Shown: piece after piece, positions 16,173-22,459 of the stretch
Numbering within the stretch: the stretch's first letter is position 1
Layout of the letters: each line of letters begins with the position of its first letter
Assembly (NCBI GenBank): GCA_039030915.1
Contig: JBCCDG010000036.1
Span: 1-33,688 of the forward strand
Direction of reading: 5' to 3'
Length of the DNA stretch: 33,688 nucleotides
Source of the DNA: Thermohalobaculum sp039030915
GTDB lineage: Bacteria > Pseudomonadota > Alphaproteobacteria > Rhodobacterales > Rhodobacteraceae
Position numbers and translations under genes: made by a program
The notes under the pieces: generated by a model
What the model saw: the letters and a program-made list of their open reading frames with translations, nothing else
Told to the model about the DNA's origin: nothing
Database searches by the model: none

Positions 16173-17786
16173 ATGATCGCGGCGGATGCCGGGCCCGCGC
16201 CACTGGCCGCGCGCCTCACCACCACGCCGCGGGCACATGATGGGGCGCGGGGTCGGGCGGTTGCGGCGGCGCTAGGTGGCGCCTTCGCGGATCCCGCACT
16301 CCGCACCCTGGCCGAGGGCACCGCGGGGTCGAGCCCCTTCCTCGCACGCCTCATGGAACGGTATGGGGCGTGGCTGGCCGAGGCGGCAGCACTGGCGCCA
16401 GAGGTGGCGCTCGATGCGCTGGAGCAGGACGCGCGCGCGGGCCTGGCGGAGACGGACCGCCGGGGCCTCGCCGCCGGGCTCCGCCAGCTCCGCGCCCGGG
16501 CGACGCTGCTCATCGCGCTCGCCGATCTCGGCGGCGCCTTCGATCTGACGGCAGTGACGGCGCGGCTCTCCCGCCTGGCCGAGACGGCGCTCGACCTCGC
16601 ACTTGGCCATCTCCTCCGCGAGGCGGGGCGACGGGGGCACCTGCCCGGGCTCGGCGCGGACACGACGGCGGCGCAGTCGGGCTATGTGGTCATCGGCATG
16701 GGCAAGCTCGGTGCGGGCGCGCTCAACTTTTCCTCCGACATCGATCTCATCTGCCTCTTCGATCAGGACCGTTTCGCACCGGACGCCTACATGGAGGCGC
16801 GGCAGGGCTGTATCCGCGTCACGCGCGGGCTGGTGGAGCTTCTCTCCGCGCAGACCGAGGACGGTTATGTCTTCCGCACGGATCTGCGCCTGCGTCCCAA
16901 CCCTTCCTCCACACCCGTCTGTCTCGCGATGGAAGCGGCGGAGCGATACTACGAGGCGGAGGGACGGACCTGGGAACGGGCGGCCCATATCAAGGCGCGC
17001 GCCGTCGCGGGGGACGTCGCGGCGGGGAAGGCTTATCTCGACCGTCTGCGGCCCTTCGTCTGGCGGAAGAGCCTCGACTTCTATGCCATCGAGGACGTGC
17101 AATCCCTCCTCGGCAAGATCGGGCGGATGGATGCGGAGCGGCGGCGGGGCGCCGACGCGGTCGCGGGACGGGATATCAAACGCGCGCCGGGCGGCATTCG
17201 CGAGATCGAGTTCTTCGCGCAGACCCGCCAGCTCATCCTCGGCGGTCGCAACCCGGCGCTGCGAGCGCGCGGGACGCGGGCGGCGCTCACGGCTCTTGCG
17301 GAGGCGGGCGAGGTGGGGCGCGAGACGGCCGAGGCCCTGATCGAGGATTACGAGGCGCATCGCGTTCTCGAGCACCGGTTGCAGATGATCGAGGACCAGC
17401 AGACCCACATGGTACCCCTGGGCGCCGAGGGGCGGGACCGGCTGGCGGCGCTGATGGCGCTGGAGGATCGGGGGACGCTCGAGCGGGCGGTGGCGGCGCG
17501 GCATGCACGCGTGCACGAAACCGTCGCCGGCTTCTTTCGCGCGCGCACCGCGCGACCGCCGGACGCGCCCGCGGAGCTCTCGGCGGGGCGGTTCGCGGCA
17601 CTGGGTTTCGAGCGCGACGATCATGCTGCGGCACGGTTCGCCGCCTGGCGCTCTGGCGCGATCGCGGCCACGCGGTCCGAGCGGGCGCGGCGGCTCTTTC
17701 AGGGGCTGGAGCCGCAGCTCGTCGAGGGGCTTTCCTGCGCTGCGAGCCCGGACGAGGCTCTGGGGGGGCGCTGGAGCGGTTCCTGA
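16173..17786 (+). CDS. glnE: glnE 5' part: adenylyl-removing half of GlnE, ends after a frameshift
   Basis: N-terminal portion (537 aa) of the bifunctional glutamine synthetase adenylyltransferase/deadenylylase, which tunes GlnA activity to nitrogen status. The nucleotidyltransferase motif GKLGAGALNFSSDIDLI near residue 176 marks the adenylyl-removing domain, and RTDLRLRPNPSSTP and APGGIREIEFFAQTRQL follow. The frame runs cleanly to about residue 532 (SPDEALGG), then reads six foreign residues (RWSGS after G) and stops at 17784. The homologous sequence continues in the -1 frame. GAGGGG lies upstream of the ATG at 16173. The cause is a run of seven G at 17762-17768, so this is a single-base loss, a sequencing or assembly error, or recoding. 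Confidence 0.85.
   Translation: MIAADAGPAPLAARLTTTPRAHDGARGRAVAAALGGAFADPALRTLAEGTAGSSPFLARLMERYGAWLAEAAALAPEVALDALEQDARAGLAETDRRGLAAGLRQLRARATLLIALADLGGAFDLTAVTARLSRLAETALDLALGHLLREAGRRGHLPGLGADTTAAQSGYVVIGMGKLGAGALNFSSDIDLICLFDQDRFAPDAYMEARQGCIRVTRGLVELLSAQTEDGYVFRTDLRLRPNPSSTPVCLAMEAAERYYEAEGRTWERAAHIKARAVAGDVAAGKAYLDRLRPFVWRKSLDFYAIEDVQSLLGKIGRMDAERRRGADAVAGRDIKRAPGGIREIEFFAQTRQLILGGRNPALRARGTRAALTALAEAGEVGRETAEALIEDYEAHRVLEHRLQMIEDQQTHMVPLGAEGRDRLAALMALEDRGTLERAVAARHARVHETVAGFFRARTARPPDAPAELSAGRFAALGFERDDHAAARFAAWRSGAIAATRSERARRLFQGLEPQLVEGLSCAASPDEALGGRWSGS
17762..17768 (+). other. G_GGG_GGG slippery heptamer at the glnE frameshift
   Basis: In the zero frame the codons are CTG GGG GGG CGC. 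Slipping back one base at this heptamer gives CTG GGG GGG GCG CTG GAG, which restores the GlnE sequence exactly. The heptamer has the X_XXY_YYZ form in the correct register. A missing base in the run gives the same picture. GC-rich sequence downstream could fold, but no clear pseudoknot was worked out. Confidence 0.6.
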
Positions 17787-19114
17787 CGGGACTGCCGGCT
17801 GGGGTGCAGGTCTTCTCGCTGCTCGCCGCCAATCCGGCATGGCTCGAGCTTCTCATCGAGATCATCGCCGCGGCCCCGCGTCTGGCGGACTATCTCGGCC
17901 GCGAGCCGCAGGCGCTGGATGCGCTCCTCGCGCGGGATTTCTTCGAGCCGATGCCCGGGGCGGCGCGTCAGCGGACGCTGCTGGAGGCGATGCTGGGCGA
18001 GGCCGGCGATTATGAGCGCGCGCTTGACGGCACGCGCCGCTTCGCCCGTGAACAGGGGTTCCGCGCAGGCGTGCAGGTGCTGCGCGGGCTCGCGGGAGCG
18101 GAGGAGGCGGGCGCGGCGTTCTCCGCTATCGCCGAAGCGGCACTCGCCGCCCTCATGCCCCGCGTTGCTGCCGAGTTCGCTGAGCGCCACGGCCCCCCGC
18201 CCGGGCGCGGCATGGCCGTGGTCGCCCTCGGCAAGCTCGGGACGCGGGAAATGACGGCAGGCTCCGATCTCGACCTCGTCACGATCTACGACGCAGCGGC
18301 GGACGCAGTCTCGGAAGGCCGGCAGCCCCTGGCGGCGCAGGCCTATTACCCCAGGCTGACGAAGGCGCTGGTCGCAGCGCTCACGGCGCCGACATCCGAG
18401 GGACGGCTCTATGAGGTGGACATGCGCCTCCGCCCCTCGGGCCGGCAGGGCCCGGTCGCTGTCTCGCTCGACGCCTTCCGCCGCTACCACGCCGAGACCG
18501 CCTGGGTGTGGGAGCACCTTGCGCTCACCCGCGCACGCGTCGTCGCCTCGGCAGGCGCCGACGGAGCAGACAGCGACGGGACGGACAACGGTGGGCAGGC
18601 GCTGGCCGAGGACGTCGCCTCAGCGCTCGATGCCGTTCTGGCGGCGCGGCAGGGCGACGAGAGCGTCGGCAGCGCCGCGGGCGAGATGCGCGCCAAGCTC
18701 GCAGAAGCCCATCGCGCCAAACGGGGCGACCCCTGGGCGCTGAAGCATGCCGCCGGTGGGCTTATGGAGATCGAGTTCGCGGCGCAGACGGGCACGCTCT
18801 ACTGCGGCCTGCCGCGGGCCGAGAGCGCTGCGCATCAGCTTCCCCGCCTCACGGAAGCCGGCTGGCTGACGGAGGCGGAGACGGCGGCGATGACGGATGC
18901 GCTTGCGCTTCTAACCCGGCTCCAGCAGGTGGAGCGTGTCGCGCTCTCGGCCGAAACCCCGCCCGAACGCTTCGGCCCGTGCCTCTCCGACGCGCTCGCG
19001 CGCATCACCGGCATGCCGGATTTCGAGCGGCTCACGCTGGAACTGACCGAGCTGGAGCGCGCCGCCGCGGCGGCGGTGGATGCCCGCTTCCAACGGCTCG
19101 CCCCGACCGACTGA
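17768..19114 (+). CDS. glnE: glnE 3' part: adenylyl-transferring half of GlnE, in the -1 frame
   Basis: Continuation of glnE, 448 codons from the shift point to the TGA at 19112. It starts with ALERFLTGLPAGVQVFSLL, a segment well conserved in GlnE between the two catalytic domains. The second nucleotidyltransferase motif is intact (ALGKLGTREMTAGSDLDLV), as are YEVDMRLRPSGRQGPVAVS and LKHAAGGLMEIEFAAQ. Joined to the 5' part the protein would be 980 aa, a normal GlnE length. No good independent ribosome binding site and start was found near the break, so if the shift is genuine and not recoded the transferase half would be lost. I report it as part of a broken or recoded gene rather than as an independent gene. 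Confidence 0.8.
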   Translation, partial: ALERFLTGLPAGVQVFSLLAANPAWLELLIEIIAAAPRLADYLGREPQALDALLARDFFEPMPGAARQRTLLEAMLGEAGDYERALDGTRRFAREQGFRAGVQVLRGLAGAEEAGAAFSAIAEAALAALMPRVAAEFAERHGPPPGRGMAVVALGKLGTREMTAGSDLDLVTIYDAAADAVSEGRQPLAAQAYYPRLTKALVAALTAPTSEGRLYEVDMRLRPSGRQGPVAVSLDAFRRYHAETAWVWEHLALTRARVVASAGADGADSDGTDNGGQALAEDVASALDAVLAARQGDESVGSAAGEMRAKLAEAHRAKRGDPWALKHAAGGLMEIEFAAQTGTLYCGLPRAESAAHQLPRLTEAGWLTEAETAAMTDALALLTRLQQVERVALSAETPPERFGPCLSDALARITGMPDFERLTLELTELERAAAAAVDARFQRLAPTD

Positions 19115-19785
19115 CCCCGTCGCAGCGCCAAGCCACCGCGGGCCATATCGAACAAGGCCGCCCGTAGGGTGCGGGGCGGGCATCGATGAAGGCATAGCGC
19201 ATCTGGGCGAAGCACTGTTCGCCTCATTTTCCGGTCATCGACCTCAGGAAGCACCCGTAAAGGGGGTATGTTCGTCCTATGCTCATGTTCGGGTGCGAAG
19301 CATGACGCGGGAAGGGGCGACGTTAGAGCAGGTTCGGTGTGAGGAAGCGGGAACCTCCGTCTGCCGCCCCTCCGCCCCGATCCGAAGCGGTGTTCGGTTT
19401 CATTCCGCAGGGGGGATTAATCGGCGTGGCTTCGGAACCGAGTGGCCGGTGCGGTGCGTGTTTGCTTGGAGAGTACCAGGCTGTCGTGCGCCGGCGACCG
19501 GCCGTTCGCTTCAGCCACGCCTCCGCCGAACGCCGCGAGGCGTCGAGACAGGCGCTATGCGCTGACCTTACCATCGCAGCGATGGCCGACCGAACCGGGA
19601 AGATCCGGTCCGCAGACGCGGTCGGAGGGAGGCCGGGACGCAACTGCTGACCTGACGGGCCCGTTACCGTCGTTGCTGGGCTCGGCCTTGCAGACCCGGC
19701 CCGGAGGCGGGCTGAGCCGTGGCGTTTGAGGCGCCCAGTCGAGCCGCGTGATGGCTGACCTCCGTCAGATCGAGCGGCGCCCGGC
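19115..19785. other. Long intergenic region of unknown content between glnE and folB
   Basis: 671 bp between convergent genes, so no promoter for either is needed here. GC is lower than in the genes (about 55-68% in 60-base blocks I counted between 19201 and 19500). Several frames of 80-180 codons are open but have no family resemblance or codon bias. It contains hairpin-forming stretches: GCACCCG (19251-19257) with CGGGTGC (19290-19296), and CATG-TTCG with CGAA-GCATG at about 19284-19304. It could be an RNA gene, decayed DNA or simply spacer. Confidence 0.5.
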
Positions 19786-20247
19786 CTAGCGGATCTCCGG
19801 CGCCAATGCCCAGACGCGCTCATTGGCTTCCGGATGGCGCGTGCGGGTGATCTCGACACCGAGCCGCGCCCCGCCCGGAAGCCGGTCGAGCTTCGCGATG
19901 CGCAAATGCACGCGGCGTGCGCGCGGGTCGGTCAGCAGCATCTCGGCCAGCCGCTCGGCGAAGGTTTCGAGGAGTTGCATGCGCGGCCCCGACGCCAGCG
20001 TCTCGATGGCCTCGACGATTTCGTCGTAGTTGATGACGCGCCCTACCCGATCGTCGCGATGCGCCATGGCGCGGGCGACTTCGACCGAGACATCGAAGGA
20101 GAGCCGCTGCTCGACCCCCACTTCCGAGGCGTAGGCCCCGATCTCGACGCTCCTCACATAGCCGTCGAGGAAGATGCGGTCATTGGGCTCCGACGCATCG
20201 GTGGGGTCGGCTACCGCACCGTCATGGCTCCGCGCGCCTTCGATCAT
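19786..20247 (-). CDS. folB: Dihydroneopterin aldolase
   Basis: 153-aa FolB, which splits 7,8-dihydroneopterin into 6-hydroxymethyl-dihydropterin and glycolaldehyde in folate synthesis. The conserved core begins near residue 23 with DRIFLDGYVRSVEIGAY. INYDEIVEAIETLA carries the family's Tyr, and the LETFAERLAEMLL helix supplies the Glu that binds the pterin. The C-terminal strand LGVEITR is also typical. The first about 22 residues are polar and extra relative to most FolB proteins, so the real start might be a little downstream; GGGAG lies 11 bases before this ATG, rather far. The gene is 180 bp downstream of the cell-wall hydrolase gene on the same strand. No folK or folP adjoins it. Confidence 0.87.
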   Translation of the reverse strand: MIEGARSHDGAVADPTDASEPNDRIFLDGYVRSVEIGAYASEVGVEQRLSFDVSVEVARAMAHRDDRVGRVINYDEIVEAIETLASGPRMQLLETFAERLAEMLLTDPRARRVHLRIAKLDRLPGGARLGVEITRTRHPEANERVWALAPEIR

Positions 20248-20426
20248 CCCGTCATACTCTCCCGCACGAGGCGCGTCTTCCGGCTTTGGCCGTCGGTTTT
20301 CCCCGTTTACCGCCCCCGCGCCCCTCCCGCCAGCGTCAAAAGCGACGAACCACCCGGCGTCCTCGACACCGCTGGGTCCGGCCGGGCGATAGTCTCTGTG
20401 TGGCGGGGGACCCCGGCGCTCAGCGC

Positions 20427-21245
20427 TCAGCGTTGGCTGACGGTCACGGGCGTGCGGTAGAAAATGTGGTCCCCGATCCTGGCCGTGCGCACGAGTTTCG
20501 ATGCCCAGCGCGGCCGCACATGCGTCGCATGGTAGTGCGTCGCCTTGCCCGTCAGGGTCCTCGGCCTTCCCTCCAGCATCAACCAGGCGACCCGGCCGAC
20601 CTGCTCGAAAGCAGTGTTCTCGGCGATGGTCTCAGTCTGACCGTCGCAATTGTAGGAGAATTGACAGGCGTTGAGACGATGCGCGCCCTGGTTCAGTACG
20701 CCGCAGACCGTGTCCGGGTAGCGCCGGCTGTCGACGCGGTTGAGGATCACCTCGGCCACGGCGATCTGGCCCATCACGGGCTCGCCGCGTGCCTCGAAGT
20801 AGAGCCCTTCGGCAAGGCAGGCCCACTCGTCCGTCTGCGGGCCGGGCTCGACGCGGGCCAGCGCTGCCTCGTTGATGACCGCTCCCGGATCGGCGATCAT
20901 TAGTTCCGCCGCCGTCCTTTTCTGCGTCTCGCCGAGCAGCGCGGCCGTATCCGCCTGCGCATCGGCCTGATCGGCCAGCGCGGAGAGGCGGTCAGCGTCA
21001 TCATCGCCACCGGCACCGAGCTGCGGTGCGATCAGCGCCTGCGAGAGGCCCGCAAAGTCGGGCGTGGAGAGAATAGCGGAGAAACGGTCCTGCTCGGCGT
21101 CGAGGAGCCGCGCCACGGCCGGCACCATCTCTGCGCCCGCGCCATCCGTCTCGCGATCAGCACGCGCGTCATCCACCAAGACGAGCGCAAGCAGACCAAG
21201 GACAACTCCTAGACGAAAGTAGTAGGCACTGAGGTGCTGTTTCAT
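20427..21245 (-). CDS. Cell-wall hydrolase, SleB type
   Basis: 272-aa exported protein with a C-terminal Hydrolase_2 (SleB) domain, a lytic transglycosylase-like peptidoglycan hydrolase. A signal peptide (MKQHLSAYYF then a hydrophobic core, cut near DARA) occupies about the first 29 residues. A helical, acidic middle follows to about residue 130. The domain runs from WACLAEGLYFEARGEPVMGQ, with the catalytic-type Glu in FEARGE, through IAVAEVILNRV, CQFSYNCDG and ATHYHATHVRPRW. The start at 21245 has GGAGAC about eight bases upstream; an upstream ATG at 21287 would disrupt the signal peptide. Alphaproteobacteria carry such enzymes without sporulating, so the likely job is wall remodelling in growth or division. 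A TTGACA-containing promoter lies about 95 bp upstream. Confidence 0.9.
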   Translation of the reverse strand: MKQHLSAYYFRLGVVLGLLALVLVDDARADRETDGAGAEMVPAVARLLDAEQDRFSAILSTPDFAGLSQALIAPQLGAGGDDDADRLSALADQADAQADTAALLGETQKRTAAELMIADPGAVINEAALARVEPGPQTDEWACLAEGLYFEARGEPVMGQIAVAEVILNRVDSRRYPDTVCGVLNQGAHRLNACQFSYNCDGQTETIAENTAFEQVGRVAWLMLEGRPRTLTGKATHYHATHVRPRWASKLVRTARIGDHIFYRTPVTVSQR

Positions 21246-21307
21246 TGTTTCGTCTCCATTGTCCGACACGGCACAGAAAAAGCGCACGCAACATCAGAGT
21301 TGCCCCG

Positions 21308-21321
21308 AGACAACTTTGTCT
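21308..21321. promoter_or_regulatory. Palindrome in the leader of the SleB-type gene
   Basis: AGACAA-CT-TTGTCT is a 14-bp inverted repeat lying about 20 bp downstream of the putative -10 and about 63 bp before the start codon. It could be an operator. The overlapping AGTTG/CAACT pair offers an alternative RNA stem. No known regulator site matches it with confidence. Confidence 0.35.
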
Positions 21322-21338
21322 GTGGCTGACAGGGCGTG

Positions 21339-21367
21339 CGTATTCGAAAATCCCGAGGCCTTGTCAA
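21339..21367 (-). promoter_or_regulatory. Putative sigma-70 promoter of the SleB-type gene
   Basis: On the minus strand a perfect TTGACA (21367-21362) is followed after 17 bases by AATACG (21344-21339), a weak but acceptable -10 for an alphaproteobacterium. It lies after the end of meaB and about 95 bp before the hydrolase start. Local base composition is more AT-rich than in the coding regions. Confidence 0.4.
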
Positions 21368-21451
21368 GCGGAGCGCTGGCGTAGGGGAAGATGCTGAGCT
21401 GCCGCCCGCGGCAAGGCCGGGCCGGAAGTGCCCGCAGCCAAGGGGTTTTCC

Positions 21452-22459
21452 TCAAGCCTCCCGGTTTTGGAAAACCTGGTCGAGCGCGAGACGCATAGCT
21501 GCCGCCGTGCCCGCCTGGGATGCAAAGGGGTGCGAATCGTCGCCTTCCGCCTGCAGGGCGAGCCTTTCGGCCCCGTAGCGCCCAAACTCGAGCGCCATCG
21601 CCGCCTTTGTCCAGCGCCAGGCCTGCGCCCGTCGACGGGCGGCCCGGCCCTGCGCCGTCGCCTCCTCCGCAGCGCCGAGCGCGGTCAGGACGGCGTCGAG
21701 CCCTTCGCCCGTGCTCGCCGAACAGCTCAGCAACTCGGGCGCCTTCGCGCCTTCGGACCCACCGCCGGCGGGCGCCGCGAGCGAGAGAGCGCCGCGCATA
21801 TCGGTCATCGTACGGCGCGCCAGCTGCCCGAGATCGGCCTTCGTGACCAGCACGAGATCCGGGATCTCCATGACGCCGGCCTTCATGTACTGGAGCGCAT
21901 CGCCGGAGCCGGGCTGCGCACAGAAGACGACCGTATCGACCACACCATCGACATCCGTCTCGGACTGGCCGACGCCGACGGTTTCGACCAGCACGACGTC
22001 CATTAGCGCGCCCATGAGCACGACAGAGGGAAAGGTAAGCGCGGCCAGTCCGCCAAGCCGGTCCCGCGCGGCCATCGAGCGCATGAACACCGCACGGTCC
22101 CCCGGCTCACGCGCAATCCGCGTGCGATCGCCGAGCAGCGCGCCGCCCGAGCGGCGTGAGGAAGGATCGACCGCGATCACGCCGACATGCGCGCCTGTCG
22201 CACGGAAGCGGCGGATCAGTGCGTCCGTCAGCGTCGATTTGCCGACGCCGGGCGGGCCGGTGAGGCCGATCACGTGAGCGCGCTGCGCCGCCAGGGCCGC
22301 GTCGAGCAGCGCGGCGGTGCGGGGCGCGTCCGCCTGCGCCTCGATGATGCCGAGAGCGCGGGCAAGCGCCGGCTTGCCGCCCGCCTGAATTGCCTCGAGC
22401 GCCAACGCCCCATCGCGGTCGGCCTCGGCGCTCACCACCACGGGCACCGGCCCAGTCAT
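21452..22459 (-). CDS. meaB: Methylmalonyl-CoA mutase-associated GTPase MeaB
   Basis: 335-aa G3E-family GTPase of the MeaB/ArgK group, which protects and reloads adenosylcobalamin-dependent acyl-CoA mutases. The P-loop GPPGVGKST lies near residue 67, followed by VIAVDPSSRRSGGALLGDRTR (Walker B and switch region), ETVGVGQSE and the base-specificity motif TKAD. The C-terminal helices end with RLALDQVFQNREA. Its start overlaps the stop of the PPDK-like gene (ATGA), so the two are co-translated. No mutase gene is in the window; the client (methylmalonyl-CoA or ethylmalonyl-CoA mutase) must lie elsewhere. The older name ArgK (arginine kinase) is not supported. Confidence 0.92.
   Translation of the reverse strand: MTGPVPVVVSAEADRDGALALEAIQAGGKPALARALGIIEAQADAPRTAALLDAALAAQRAHVIGLTGPPGVGKSTLTDALIRRFRATGAHVGVIAVDPSSRRSGGALLGDRTRIAREPGDRAVFMRSMAARDRLGGLAALTFPSVVLMGALMDVVLVETVGVGQSETDVDGVVDTVVFCAQPGSGDALQYMKAGVMEIPDLVLVTKADLGQLARRTMTDMRGALSLAAPAGGGSEGAKAPELLSCSASTGEGLDAVLTALGAAEEATAQGRAARRRAQAWRWTKAAMALEFGRYGAERLALQAEGDDSHPFASQAGTAAAMRLALDQVFQNREA

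Noticed and set aside
14114..16663. Minus-strand open frame of 849 codons opposite the zinc-ribbon, PaaG-like and glnE genes
   Set aside because: Spans three unrelated sense genes and their gaps and has low-complexity composition; an antisense artefact.
19339..19650. 103-codon plus-strand frame in the region after glnE
   Set aside because: No family resemblance, no ribosome binding site and codon use unlike neighbouring genes; the opposite strand is equally open.
21452..22459. Arginine kinase (ArgK) function for the MeaB gene
   Set aside because: Motifs are those of a G3E GTPase; the kinase label is a historical misassignment.
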